From assembly GCA_016195385.1 (NCBI GenBank), contig JACPZS010000122.1, forward strand, positions 1 to 46,516: DNA of 46,516 nt. The letters run 5' to 3'. The translations under genes and the position numbers were made by a program. Origin of the DNA: Verrucomicrobiota bacterium (GTDB lineage: Bacteria > Verrucomicrobiota > Verrucomicrobiia > Limisphaerales > JACPZS01). Below are positions 1-8,459 of the stretch, piece by piece (position 1 is the first letter of the stretch; every line of letters starts with the position of its first letter). A model generated the notes under the pieces. That model made no database searches and had not been told where the DNA came from. It saw nothing but the letters and a program-made list of their open reading frames with translations.

Positions 1-49
1 GGCGTAGTTCTGGGCGCGGACAATTCCAGAATCAGCACCAGCCAAACGC

Positions 50-1102
50 GTGAATCAGACGACCCGATATTTGCAGTCCGTCGCCGGGCAGGAAGACATC
101 GAAGTCGCCGTCCTGGTGAATTATCTGCTCTTTGACGCCATCAAGGCGGGCGCAAGCGACATTCACATCGAGCCGTGGGAAAGCACGCTCGTCGTGCGTT
201 TGCGGCTCAATGGCGTGCTCAACGAGTTGGTGCATCTGCCGCTGGATTTGATGGAGAAAATTTCCGGCCGGCTCAAAGTGATGGCGAACCTGATCAGCTA
301 CGTGACCGATGTGCCGCAGGAAGGCCACGCGCCGGCGAATCCGGAACTCGGCGGTGTCGAATTGCGCATCTCGGTGTTTCCCACAGTGCGCGGGGAAAAA
401 ATCGTCATCCGCATTTTTGATCCGAGCAATCGGAGTTTTGATTTGGGCACGCTGGGATTCGAGGACGAGACGCTCAAGGCGTTCAAGGCGCTGCTCGCGC
501 GCCCGAATGGTTTGATTTTGCTCACCGGCCCAACAGGTTCGGGCAAAACGACCGCGATGTATTCGGCGCTTTACCATCTCGTGCAACGCTCCGGCCCGAC
601 CATCAGCATCAGTACGGTCGAAGATCCCGTGGAGTTTCATTTGCCAATGATCAGCCAGGCGCAGGTGAACCTGGCTAAAGAGTTCACCTACCCCGTGGCG
701 CTGCGCTCGCTGATGCGGCAAGACCCGCAGGTCATCATGGTCGGCGAAATCCGTGACGCCGAGACCGCGGCCATCGCGGTGCAAGCCGGGCTGACGGGCC
801 ATTTGGTGATGAGTACGATCCACAGCGGCAGCACGGCGGGCGTCTTCGCGCGGCTTATCAACATGGACATCGAACCGTTCCTGCTCGCGTCCAGCATCAG
901 CGGTGTGATTGGCCTGCGCTTGATTCGTAAGAACTGCATGCTGCGCGACGCGATACTAAAAAAGATGCCCACACGCGCGCTCCAGCAAATCGCCGTGCAA
1001 CAAGGCATGCACTCGCTGTGGCAGGCGGGGTTGCATCGCGTCATTGCCGGACTCACGACGCTGGAGGAAGTGCTGCGCGCGGTTTCCACGGATCAGACGT
1101 AA
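50..1102 (+). CDS. GspE/PilT-family secretion ATPase, short, zinc-binding block missing
   Basis: Cytoplasmic hexameric ATPase of the type II secretion / type IV pilus family, powering pseudopilus assembly or retraction. The N2-type region with ASDIHIEP is near residues 35-42, Walker A GPTGSGKT near 160-167, the Asp box STVEDPVEF near 195-203 and Walker B VIMVGEIRDAET near 227-238. The N1 domain of full GspE is absent. The GTG start at 50 follows an in-frame TAG at 5-7, so the gene is probably complete here. Oddity: family members usually have a tetracysteine zinc site and a GxxGRxxxxE block after RLxR; here RLIRKNC runs directly into MLRDAILKK, a clean in-frame loss of roughly 40 residues. 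It could still act as a PilT/PilU-like motor, or be a degraded copy. No F or pilin gene lies beside it. Confidence 0.85.
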   Translation: MNQTTRYLQSVAGQEDIEVAVLVNYLLFDAIKAGASDIHIEPWESTLVVRLRLNGVLNELVHLPLDLMEKISGRLKVMANLISYVTDVPQEGHAPANPELGGVELRISVFPTVRGEKIVIRIFDPSNRSFDLGTLGFEDETLKAFKALLARPNGLILLTGPTGSGKTTAMYSALYHLVQRSGPTISISTVEDPVEFHLPMISQAQVNLAKEFTYPVALRSLMRQDPQVIMVGEIRDAETAAIAVQAGLTGHLVMSTIHSGSTAGVFARLINMDIEPFLLASSISGVIGLRLIRKNCMLRDAILKKMPTRALQQIAVQQGMHSLWQAGLHRVIAGLTTLEEVLRAVSTDQT

Positions 1103-1185
1103 GTCTGGGCGCATAATTGCCGGAGTCGTGACGGAAAATTTTCCTTTTGCTTTGCGCGCCTGCGTTGCGTTGAAGTGAGCGGCAG

Positions 1186-2334
1186 ATGCTCACAGTTCTT
1201 GTTTTCGGATTGCTGGCCGCGTTGAGCGCCGTGCTCAATTTGTGGCAGTGGTGGGTGGCACGGCGATTTCCTCTGCACCAGCGAATCAACGGAGCATCGT
1301 TTGTCCCCGCAGTCACGGCGCTAAAACCGCTCAAAGGTTGCGATGTCGAAACGGCCGGCTGTTTGCGTAGTTGGCTGGAACAAAATTATCCAGGGCAGGT
1401 GCAAATTCTTTTCGGCGTGGCCGACGCGAATGACGCCGTGTGCGAAGTGGTGCGTGAATTGATCGCGACACACCCCGGCGCGCAAGCCAGCCTGGTCATT
1501 TGCGGGGAGTCGCTCGGCGCGAACGCCAAAGTCTCGACGCTCATTCAACTTCAGCGCTGCGCGCGGCACGAAGTCATCATCGTGAGTGATGCCGATGTGC
1601 GCGTGCCGGCGGATTTTCTCGCGAACGCCGTCGCGCCGCTGCGCGATCCCGGCGTCGGCCTGGTGAGCTGCTTCTACCGCGCCGCCAATCCGACAACGCT
1701 CGCGATGCGCTGGGAAGCGCTGGCGATCAACGTGGATTTTTGGAGTCAGGTGCTGCAGTCGCGCAGCCTCAAACCGATCGACTTCGCGCTCGGCGCGGTG
1801 ATGACCACGCGCCGCGCGGAGTTGGAAGCCATCGGCGGCTTCATCGTGCTGGCAGACTACCTGGCCGACGATTATCAACTCGGCAATTTGATCGCGAAGG
1901 CGGGCAAGACCATCGCGCTTTCCTCGGTCGTGGTGGATTGTTGGTCGGCGCCCATGAATTGGAAACAAGTTTGGGCGCATCAAGTTCGCTGGGCACGCAC
2001 GATTCGCGTTTGCCAGCCGCTGCCATATTTTTTCAGCATCCTGAGCAACGCCACGCTCTGGCCGTTGCTCTGGCTGCTGATTTCGCCAGGAGCGATTTCG
2101 GCAGGTTGTGCGGCGCTGGCGTTGCTGGTGCGGCTCGCGACAGCGACGGACAACGCCATACGATTGTCGCGATCATTTGCGGGGGCGTCGCACATCTGGT
2201 TCATCTGGGTAAAGGACGTTTTGCAGGCTGTGGTCTGGGCGAATGCCTTCGTTGGCAGAATCATCGAGTGGCGCGGGCGGCGTTACGAAGTGCGGGCGGA
2301 TGGAAAATTGATCCCGTTTCCCACAAGGGGTTAA
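1186..2334 (+). CDS. GT21-like glycosyltransferase (ceramide glucosyltransferase / HpnI type)
   Basis: Membrane glycosyltransferase that would move a sugar from a nucleotide donor to a lipid acceptor at the cytoplasmic membrane. An N-terminal membrane segment spans about residues 1-20. The D1, D2, D3 and (Q/R)xxRW pattern of family GT21 is visible: ADANDAV near 86, VSDADVRVP near 133, DDYQLG near 226 and QVRWAR near 266. Hydrophobic segments follow from about 285 to 350. The family includes eukaryotic ceramide glucosyltransferases and bacterial HpnI, which adds N-acetylglucosamine to bacteriohopanetetrol. No hopanoid genes are present in this window, so the acceptor is unknown. The ATG at 1186 starts directly with the hydrophobic segment. 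Family assignment is good, substrate is inference. Confidence 0.82.
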   Translation: MLTVLVFGLLAALSAVLNLWQWWVARRFPLHQRINGASFVPAVTALKPLKGCDVETAGCLRSWLEQNYPGQVQILFGVADANDAVCEVVRELIATHPGAQASLVICGESLGANAKVSTLIQLQRCARHEVIIVSDADVRVPADFLANAVAPLRDPGVGLVSCFYRAANPTTLAMRWEALAINVDFWSQVLQSRSLKPIDFALGAVMTTRRAELEAIGGFIVLADYLADDYQLGNLIAKAGKTIALSSVVVDCWSAPMNWKQVWAHQVRWARTIRVCQPLPYFFSILSNATLWPLLWLLISPGAISAGCAALALLVRLATATDNAIRLSRSFAGASHIWFIWVKDVLQAVVWANAFVGRIIEWRGRRYEVRADGKLIPFPTRG

Positions 2335-2412
2335 GCGGGTTGACTGACGGCGTGGCGCTGTTGCGCGGGGAATCGCACTTGCCTAGCGGTTGAGTTGCCT
2401 TAAATTGCTCGC

Positions 2413-3882
2413 ATGGCAAAAGTTCTGGTCGTCGATGATGAAGCCACCATGGTGCAGATGGTGACGGAGCTTTTGCGCGCGGATGGCCATGAGGTGTTCC
2501 CTTTCACGAGCGGCCCGGCGGCGCTGGACGCCGTCAAAAGCATCGGGCCGGATCTGGTCATCTCCGATCTTTACCTGGACAAGAGCAACCCGCTCGGGCT
2601 TGAGATTTTGAAGCAGGCGCGCGCGAGCAACCCTCCGGCAGTCGTGATCGTCATCACCGGTTTTGCGACGATTGAAACGGCGGTAGCGGCGATGAAAAAA
2701 GGGGCGTTCGACTACCTCGAAAAACCGTTCAAGGTCGATCAACTCAAGCTATGTGTGGAGCGCGCGCTCACCTACAACTCGGCCCTGTCCGAAAACCTGT
2801 ACCTCCGCAAGCAACTTAAAAAGAAATACGAGTTCAGCCAGATCATCGGCACGTCCCCGCGGATGATGGACGTGTACCGGATGGTTGAGCGCGTGGCGAA
2901 CACAGACAGCACGATTCTGATTTTGGGAGAAAGCGGCACGGGCAAGGAATTGGTGGCGCGCGCGCTGCATTTCAACAGCCGGCGGCAGTACGCGCCGTTT
3001 GTCCCGATCAATTGCAGCGCGTTGCCGGAGAATTTGCTCGAGTCCGAATTGTTCGGCCATCGGCGGGGTTCGTTCACGGGCGCGATTGCGGACAAGAAAG
3101 GGCTGTTCGAGGAGGCCGAAGGCGGCACGATTTTTTTGGATGAGGTCGGGTCGATGTCACCGATGCTGCAGAGCCGGCTGCTGCGCGTGTTGCAGGAGCG
3201 CGAAGTGCGCCGGGTCGGCGAAAACACGCCCATCTTCGTCAACGTGCGCGTGCTGGCGGCGACGAATGAACCGCTGGAAAAGAGAGTCAAGGAAGGCACG
3301 TTCCGCGAGGATCTTTATTATCGGCTCAATGTCATCCCGATTACGCTGCCGCCTTTACGCGACCGGTTGGATGACGTTCCGCTGCTGGTGGCGCATTTCA
3401 TCAAAAACAAAACCAAGGCCGAGAGTGGCAAGACTTTTCAAGTGACGCGCCAGGCCATGTCCGCGCTCTGCCGGCACAACTGGCCGGGGAATGTGCGCGA
3501 GTTGGAAAACGCGATCGAGCGCGCCTGCGTCTTGTGCGAAGCCAGCACCATTCAACTCTCTGATCTTCCCCCCGCACTGGTTGATTCGACCGTGGCGGAT
3601 TTGGCCGGAACCGCGAACGGTTCCGACCCTGCGCCCCTTCCAGCCGGCGCGATTTATCCGCTGCAACTGGACTCGACGCACCGTGGCATTTCGAATTCGA
3701 CCCCTGCAACAGCGACGGCAGAACCAAACCTCGTGCCTTTGAAAAATTTTTTACGTGAGCAAGAAACGGCCTTCATCACTCGCGCGTTGGAACAAACCGG
3801 CGGCAACAAGGAGAAAGCCGCCCGCCTGCTGGAAATCAGCGTTGCCACTCTCTACCGCAAACTGGGCGGCGAAGACGAGTGA
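2413..3882 (+). CDS. Sigma-54-dependent response regulator (NtrC family)
   Basis: Three-domain transcription activator. The receiver domain spans about residues 1-120 with acidic pocket D8-D9, phospho-acceptor D52 and K104-P105. The AAA+ domain spans about 140-385: Walker A GESGTGKE near 172, sigma-54 contact loop GSFTGA near 219 (Ser where most members have Ala) and FLDEVGSM as Walker B. A Fis-type helix-turn-helix lies near the C terminus (EKAARLLEISVATLYRKL). Activators of this type use ATP hydrolysis to open RNA polymerase-sigma54 promoters after phosphorylation by a histidine kinase. No kinase is adjacent, so it is an orphan in this window. Its neighbours are a glycosyltransferase upstream and a lipoprotein downstream; the target genes cannot be read from the sequence. 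Confidence 0.93.
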   Translation: MAKVLVVDDEATMVQMVTELLRADGHEVFPFTSGPAALDAVKSIGPDLVISDLYLDKSNPLGLEILKQARASNPPAVVIVITGFATIETAVAAMKKGAFDYLEKPFKVDQLKLCVERALTYNSALSENLYLRKQLKKKYEFSQIIGTSPRMMDVYRMVERVANTDSTILILGESGTGKELVARALHFNSRRQYAPFVPINCSALPENLLESELFGHRRGSFTGAIADKKGLFEEAEGGTIFLDEVGSMSPMLQSRLLRVLQEREVRRVGENTPIFVNVRVLAATNEPLEKRVKEGTFREDLYYRLNVIPITLPPLRDRLDDVPLLVAHFIKNKTKAESGKTFQVTRQAMSALCRHNWPGNVRELENAIERACVLCEASTIQLSDLPPALVDSTVADLAGTANGSDPAPLPAGAIYPLQLDSTHRGISNSTPATATAEPNLVPLKNFLREQETAFITRALEQTGGNKEKAARLLEISVATLYRKLGGEDE

Positions 3883-3997
3883 CTCCGTCCGGGGTGGCAA
3901 CGACACTCTTCGAGTCGAAACCGACTGTGGCCCGATTGCCAGCAAAACCAATCTTTACAAGTTTCCAGCGCCTGTGACAGCCTACGCCCCAATCGCT

Positions 3998-4375
3998 ATG
4001 ATGAAGAAACTGTTGCCGCTCGCCTTGCTGATTCCATTGTTCACGTCCGGATGTGCTTCAACCACCAATTTGACGCCAACCCGGCACGCGCGGACACCGG
4101 ACGGCCTCTACCCTTTCGAGGTGGTTTTCCGCACGACGCAGCATAGCGTTCGCCACGAATCCATCAAGGCTTACGTAGTCATTGACGTCGATAAGTATCC
4201 CATGCACCAGACGCCAATCGTAAGCAACCGTTGGGAAGCAGCGATCCCAATTCCGGCGGGACGAAAATTTGTCAACTACCGCTACAAGTTCGACTACAAT
4301 TACAACGCGATTCCCGTGCCGGAAAAAGACAGCAAACTTTCGCCCGTGCACACGCTCGAAATCGTGGACGAGTAG
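3998..4375 (+). CDS. Small predicted lipoprotein, unknown function
   Basis: A 125-residue protein starting MMKKLLPLALL, followed by a hydrophobic stretch and TSGC at residues 16-19, which fits a lipoprotein signal peptide with Cys19 as the lipidated residue (Thr at -3 is less usual). The open frame extends upstream to 3755 inside the 3' end of the regulator gene; I chose 3998 because it gives the signal peptide. The mature part is rich in Tyr and beta-strand-like segments (for example VNYRYKFDYNYNAIP) and contains no catalytic motif I recognise. It is probably anchored in the outer or inner membrane facing the periplasm. It sits 115 bases after the regulator gene and 67 before yebC. Confidence 0.72.
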   Translation: MMKKLLPLALLIPLFTSGCASTTNLTPTRHARTPDGLYPFEVVFRTTQHSVRHESIKAYVVIDVDKYPMHQTPIVSNRWEAAIPIPAGRKFVNYRYKFDYNYNAIPVPEKDSKLSPVHTLEIVDE

Positions 4376-4442
4376 TCGCAGCGGGCAAAGCTTGATGGCG
4401 TAGTTAGGCGGCAAAGAATTTTTCGATCGGTTTCAGAAACTT

Positions 4443-5165
4443 ATGGGTGCCCAATGGAAGCAGGCCGGGCGGGAAGCCAACGCGCAGAAGAAGGGCCAGA
4501 TGGTCGTCAAGCTCGTCCGCGAAATCATGGTCGCGGCCAAGCTCGGCGGGGCGGATCCGGACACCAATGCGCGCCTCGCCGCGGCCGTCGAGAAAGCGCG
4601 CAAGGCATCCGTTTACCGGGACACCATCGAGCGCGCGATCAAAAAGGGCGCCGGCCTCACCGACGAGAAAGTTGTCTTCGAGACGGTCGTCTTCGAAGGG
4701 TTCGCCCCGCACAAAGTTCCCATCGTCGTTGAGTGCTTGACCGACAATCGCAACCGCACCGCGCCGGAGATTCGCAACCTGTTCAAAGCCGGCTCGCTCG
4801 GCCAGCCCGGCAGCGTCAGCTTCTTCTTCAATCATTGTGGCGTGGTGGAGGCCACGCATACGGACGCGAACCGCGACGCCGAAGGGGACGCCATCGAAGC
4901 GGGCGCGCAGGAAGTCGAGCCGCTCGAAGCCAGCGAAACGCCCGCCGGACAGAAGGGCGCGCGTTTTCTTACAGAGTTGAAGGATCTCGACGCGGTCTCC
5001 AAACATCTCAAAGCGGCGGGCTGGAATGTTACGGCATCTGAAATGCGCTATCTGGCCAAAAGTTTTGTGGAACTGTCCGCTGCGGCGCACAAGGAGGTCG
5101 TCGATTTTCTTAACGCCCTCGACGATCACGATGACGTGCATCACGTTTACGCGGCCATGAAGTAA
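4443..5165 (+). CDS. yebC: YebC/PmpR-family protein
   Basis: A 240-residue protein of the YebC/PmpR/TACO1 family. The conserved N-terminal helical region is clear (MGAQWKQAGREANAQKKG, then KLVREIMVAAKLGGADPDTN and ARLAAAVEKARKAS), followed by the second domain beginning GAGLTDEKVVFETVVFEGF and the acidic third domain with FFFNHCGVVE. Members were described as DNA-binding regulators and, more recently, as translation factors helping ribosomes through difficult sequences. Length is normal for the family. The start at 4443 matches the conserved family N terminus except that MGAQWK replaces the usual MAGHSK(W). It precedes tlyA and nadK on the same strand. Confidence 0.93.
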   Translation: MGAQWKQAGREANAQKKGQMVVKLVREIMVAAKLGGADPDTNARLAAAVEKARKASVYRDTIERAIKKGAGLTDEKVVFETVVFEGFAPHKVPIVVECLTDNRNRTAPEIRNLFKAGSLGQPGSVSFFFNHCGVVEATHTDANRDAEGDAIEAGAQEVEPLEASETPAGQKGARFLTELKDLDAVSKHLKAAGWNVTASEMRYLAKSFVELSAAAHKEVVDFLNALDDHDDVHHVYAAMK

Positions 5166-5229
5166 CCGTACATCGCCGCAAAACGCTTCGTTCAGCGCCG
5201 CAGTTGCTTAACCTCAAATTTGCTTCGTG

Positions 5230-5973
5230 ATGTTTCGAGTGGATCAAGCCTTGGTCGCGCGCGGGCTTTGCGAAAGCCGCGAAAAAGCCCAACGAGCGAT
5301 CATGGCCGGCGAAGTGCGCGTCAACCAGCAGCTCGTGAACAAGGCCAGCGTGGCCGTGCGGGACACGGATGAAATCACCCTGGCCGCGCCGGAGAAATTC
5401 GTCAGTCGCGGCGGCTTCAAACTTGAACACGCGCTCGCTCATTTTCAAATTTCACCGGTTGGCTGGACGGCCATCGATCTCGGCGCGTCCACAGGTGGTT
5501 TCACGGATTGCCTGCTGCAACACGACGCGACAAAAGTGTTCGCGGTCGATGTCGGTCAAGGGCAGCTTGCGTGGAAGTTGCGGCACGATCCGCGCGTGGT
5601 TGTTCTCGAAAAAACGAATGCGCGCGAATTGACACCGGCTCATTTCCCGACGCCGTTTGCGCCCGTCGATTTGGTGGTGATCGATTGCTCGTTCATCTCG
5701 CTGCGCAAGATTTTGCCGGCGGCGGTTGCATTGCTGCGAAATTCCGGTAGCATCGTCGCGCTGATCAAACCGCAGTTCGAGGCTGGCAAAATCGAAGCCG
5801 CCAAAGGCCGGGGTGTGATTCGGGATCCCGCGATCCACGAGCGCATCCTCGCCGAGTTGGAGCAGTTCGTGCGGGTGGAATTGGCGCTGCGCTGGAGGGG
5901 CGTGACGGAATCGCCGTTGCTCGGACCTGCGGGCAACAAGGAATTTTTGGTCTGGATTGAAAAAATTTGTTGA
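5230..5973 (+). CDS. tlyA: TlyA-family rRNA (cytidine-2'-O)-methyltransferase
   Basis: Predicted to 2'-O-methylate cytidines in 16S and/or 23S rRNA using S-adenosylmethionine, as known for TlyA; some homologues are annotated as hemolysin. The N-terminal S4 RNA-binding domain spans about residues 1-60 (FRVDQALVARGLCESREKAQ). The FtsJ/RrmJ-like methyltransferase domain follows, with SAM motif DLGASTGGFTDCLLQ near 82-96, the VVIDCSFISL strand and ALIKPQFEAG containing the conserved lysine. A GTG codon at 5227 directly precedes ATG 5230; I took the ATG. The 3' end overlaps the nadK start by 17 bases, so the two are probably translated together. Confidence 0.93.
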   Translation: MFRVDQALVARGLCESREKAQRAIMAGEVRVNQQLVNKASVAVRDTDEITLAAPEKFVSRGGFKLEHALAHFQISPVGWTAIDLGASTGGFTDCLLQHDATKVFAVDVGQGQLAWKLRHDPRVVVLEKTNARELTPAHFPTPFAPVDLVVIDCSFISLRKILPAAVALLRNSGSIVALIKPQFEAGKIEAAKGRGVIRDPAIHERILAELEQFVRVELALRWRGVTESPLLGPAGNKEFLVWIEKIC

Positions 5974-6850
5974 ACAAATCAAGCGCGTCGGACTGTTTGC
6001 CAATCCGGAAAAAACGTCCTGCCGCGCCGCCGTGAAAAAAGCCGCCGCGCTCATCGCGCAGGAAGGCCCGATCGTCATGACGGAAGCGGCCACCGCCAAG
6101 TTCGCAGGCCTGCAACTTCCGGCATTGGCGGATTTGACGGCTCTCGCGGACGAAGTGGATCTGCTCGTGGTCTTCGGCGGCGACGGCACGATGCTGTATG
6201 TAGCTCGCCAGGTCGCCGGCAGCCGGACGCCGATCCTCGGCGTGAATGTGGGGGGGCTGGGTTTTTTGACGGCGGTGACGGCGCGGGAGTTGACGGCGGC
6301 GTTCCGGCGCATCTGGGCTGGCGAATTCCGCCTCGAATCGCGCTGCCTCATCGAGGCCGCCAGCAGCAATGGTGGACGCCGCATCGCCCTGAATGCGCTG
6401 AACGATTTCGTCCTGAGCCGTGGCGTGGCTTCCCGCATGATCGAACTCGAAGTGCGTGTCGATGGCGAAGAACTCACCCGCTATCGCTGCGATGGATTGG
6501 TGGTCAGTTCGCCGACTGGCTCGACCGCGTATTCGCTGTCGGCCGGCGGTGCCGTGGTCAGTCCCGCCGCCGACGTATTTGCGCTCACGCCGATCTGCCC
6601 GCACACGTTGTCCAATCGTTCCGTCATCGTGAGCCTCGACTGTGCCGTGCAGGTGAAAGTGCTGACCGAACGGTTGGCGACGGTCTTGACCGCGGACGGG
6701 CAGGTGCAAACCGAGTTGAGCGCGGGCGACGTGATTACCATTCGCCGGAGTCGTCGCAACGTGCGTCTGCTACATCTGGCCGGCAGTTCGTTTTTTGACA
6801 CGCTGCGGAAAAAACTGAGCTGGAGCGGCTCAAGTCTGCCCGGCGAATAA
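5957..6850 (+). CDS. nadK: NAD kinase
   Basis: ATP-dependent (or polyphosphate-dependent) phosphorylation of NAD to NADP in the cytoplasm. Diagnostic motifs are present: VVFGGDGTMLY with the GGDGT signature, GVNVGGLGFLT, an ALNDFVLSRG segment and the SSPTGSTAYSLSAGG signature. The TTG start at 5957 lies inside the 3' end of tlyA and gives MKKFVEQIKRVGLFANPEK, the typical family N terminus. The length of 297 residues is normal. The stop codon TAA shares its last A with the ATG of the following LacI-type gene, which indicates translational coupling. Pairing of tlyA with nadK is common in bacteria. Confidence 0.95.
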   Translation: MKKFVEQIKRVGLFANPEKTSCRAAVKKAAALIAQEGPIVMTEAATAKFAGLQLPALADLTALADEVDLLVVFGGDGTMLYVARQVAGSRTPILGVNVGGLGFLTAVTARELTAAFRRIWAGEFRLESRCLIEAASSNGGRRIALNALNDFVLSRGVASRMIELEVRVDGEELTRYRCDGLVVSSPTGSTAYSLSAGGAVVSPAADVFALTPICPHTLSNRSVIVSLDCAVQVKVLTERLATVLTADGQVQTELSAGDVITIRRSRRNVRLLHLAGSSFFDTLRKKLSWSGSSLPGE

Positions 6851-7869
6851 TGATCCCCACCATGGTTCGCCTGAAACATATCGCCGCGCAGGCCGGGGTT
6901 TCCATCATGACAGTGTCGAAAGCGTTGCGCGACGCGCACGACGTTTCAGCGAAAACCAAGGCACGAATCCGTCAACTCGCCGACCAAATGGGCTACGTGC
7001 CTGACGCGCTCGCCCGTGGCTTGCGCACGCGCACGACGAAGCTGATCGGGCTGGTGATTCCGGCAGTTGACCACCCGATCTCCGCGCGGATCATCGCGGC
7101 GATTGAAGAAAAATCTTTCGAGCTTGGCTACGAATTGGTCTGCGCCCAGTCGCTCAGTCAAGTTGAACGCGAAGAAGCCCTGTTGCGCCGGATGCTCGCG
7201 CGACGGGTGGACGGACTTTTGATCGCGCCAGTTTATCGTTTTGGACCGAGTGCCACGATTTACGACGAAGTAGCGCGACGCGGCACGCCGACAATCATCA
7301 TCGGTCCCGGCGCGCCATTCTGCCGGCAGTTCCCGAGCGTTCACACCGAGGATCGATTGGGCGGCGAACGCGCGACGAAGCATCTGATTGAGCTGGGCCA
7401 CCGGCGGATTGCGTTCTTCGGCGGCCCGGCCGCCGCGCCGTGGGCGCAGGAACGCATGGAAGGCTATCGTCGCGCCTTGCGGGAGGCAAAAATCGAAATG
7501 GATGACCGGCTCATTTTCACGGCGGGCAGCACGATTGAAGAAGGTCAAAAAGCCGCGCTCCAGATGCTCAATGAAGCGCCGCACGCCACGGCGATTCAAG
7601 CCGTCAACGATCAAATCGCCATTGGCGCGGCGGGTATCCTGCTCGATCAAGGCGTCAAGATTCCGCAGGAAATGTCCATCGTCGGTTTTGGGAACATTTT
7701 GTTGAGCCAACATTTTCGCGTGCCGCTCACCACCGTGAGCGAACCGAAACGTCGCCTCGGCGCGGCGGCGATGGAAGCGCTGATCGGTTTGTTGCAGGGA
7801 AAATCCGCAGCGAGTGTTCAATTGCCGGCGCATTTGATTCTGCGTGCGAGCACGCTGGCTCTGAGTTAG
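6850..7869 (+). CDS. LacI-family transcriptional regulator
   Basis: A 339-residue DNA-binding repressor or activator. The N-terminal helix-turn-helix and hinge helix are clear (LKHIAAQAGVSIMTVSKAL, then the YVPDALARGLR hinge near residues 46-58). The rest has the periplasmic-binding-protein-like effector fold, with family landmarks TKLIGLVIP, RRVDGLLIAP, HRRIAFFGGP and MSIVGFGN. Effectors in this family are mostly sugars; none can be assigned here. It overlaps the nadK stop by one base. The gene ends 13 bases before a GTTAGGC core site that opens the cassette-like patch, so its 3' flank seems to be an insertion point. Confidence 0.92.
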   Translation: MIPTMVRLKHIAAQAGVSIMTVSKALRDAHDVSAKTKARIRQLADQMGYVPDALARGLRTRTTKLIGLVIPAVDHPISARIIAAIEEKSFELGYELVCAQSLSQVEREEALLRRMLARRVDGLLIAPVYRFGPSATIYDEVARRGTPTIIIGPGAPFCRQFPSVHTEDRLGGERATKHLIELGHRRIAFFGGPAAAPWAQERMEGYRRALREAKIEMDDRLIFTAGSTIEEGQKAALQMLNEAPHATAIQAVNDQIAIGAAGILLDQGVKIPQEMSIVGFGNILLSQHFRVPLTTVSEPKRRLGAAAMEALIGLLQGKSAASVQLPAHLILRASTLALS

Positions 7870-7882
7870 AAGTAAGTATTAT

Positions 7883-7889
7883 GTTAGGC
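7883..7889 (+). other. Integron core-like site GTTAGGC, left boundary of cassette patch
   Basis: The heptamer fits the attC/attI core consensus GTTRRRY, where integron recombinases cut between G and TT. It is identical to the right-hand core of the complete attC-like site 560 bases downstream. It lies 13 bases after the LacI-type stop codon and 17 bases before the first cassette ORF start, the usual short leader in integron cassettes. No other half of an attC is visible on its left, as expected if a cassette had been inserted at a non-attC secondary target. Confidence 0.55.
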
Positions 7890-7906
7890 CACTTCGCACA
7901 TCTCGC

Positions 7907-8368
7907 GTGAGCACCGACATTTCAAACCAGAAGGTCGCAGTCGAGGTGGACGCCTCGACGCTGGCGATGTCGTCTCATGGCTCGATCACGGGCGTCCTCG
8001 CGATTCGGACAGACGGTGCGTTTTTCCCGGAGGCGCGTTGGAGCGACTTCCCAGTCGTTGTCTTGGGTTGGTGGCTTGAGCCGGTGTCGCGGATTCTGGC
8101 CGGCACGAGTCGTGTCTGGGAGTGCAAATTTATGGACGGACCATTGTCAGTGCGCCTGGAGCAGCAGCACGGTGACGTGTGGACACTACTCGGGCTTCAT
8201 TCTGGCCGCACTGAGTTCACCGCGACGGTTTCGTGTCGTGCTTTCATCCGCAGCTTGGTCGAAGCGGCGCGTCAGATTCTGCGAGAGTGTCAACAGCGTG
8301 ACTGGCAGAGTCGCGACATTGAGACATTGGATTCAGAAGTCAGAAGGATTCAGCATGACGTGGCCTAA
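7907..8368 (+). CDS. Hypothetical cassette-borne protein
   Basis: A 153-residue cytoplasmic protein starting with GTG at 7907; no signal peptide or membrane segment. I do not recognise the family. Visible features are a W-rich central part (RWSDFPVVVLGWWLEP), a VRLEQQHGDVWTLLGLHSG stretch and a helical C-terminal third (FIRSLVEAARQILRECQQRD). This looks like a small globular alpha/beta protein, broadly in the style of cassette-borne or immunity-type proteins, but there is no evidence for either role. Its TAA stop lies inside the GCCTAAC core of the attC-like site and its start lies 17 bases after a GTTAGGC core, the layout of an integron gene cassette. Confidence 0.62.
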   Translation: MSTDISNQKVAVEVDASTLAMSSHGSITGVLAIRTDGAFFPEARWSDFPVVVLGWWLEPVSRILAGTSRVWECKFMDGPLSVRLEQQHGDVWTLLGLHSGRTEFTATVSCRAFIRSLVEAARQILRECQQRDWQSRDIETLDSEVRRIQHDVA

Positions 8369-8455
8369 CCATGCGCTGCAGCGAACGGCGGCGTCGCGAT
8401 CCGGTTGCAGTCCACGCGCGCAGTCGCCGCCGTCGCTGAGCTTTTGTCGTTAGGC
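8363..8455 (+). repeat. attC-like recombination site (complete, 93 bp)
   Basis: The ends are perfectly complementary core sites: GCCTAAC (8363-8369, fits RYYYAAC) and GTTAGGC (8449-8455, fits GTTRRRY). Inside, bases 8375-8393 pair with 8425-8441 over 17 positions: GCT, CAGCG and ACGGCGGCG all match, with two unpaired bases (G8378 and A8384) bulging on one arm only. Between the cores and this stem are short unpaired spacers (8370-8374 and 8442-8448), and bases 8394-8424 form the terminal variable part. Core boxes, central spacers, extrahelical bases on one arm and a variable tip are the defining structure of folded attC sites. The upstream ORF stop lies in the left core and the next ORF starts 4 bases after the right core. 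Confidence 0.75.
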
Positions 8456-8459
8456 TGCT

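Noticed and set aside
4403..4409. Another GTTAGGC heptamer upstream of yebC
   Set aside because: No partner GCCTAAC, stem or cassette ORF nearby; one 7-mer of this kind is expected by chance.
5205..5211. GCTTAAC, a match to RYYYAAC, upstream of tlyA
   Set aside because: No GTTRRRY partner with a pairing stem follows; treated as chance.
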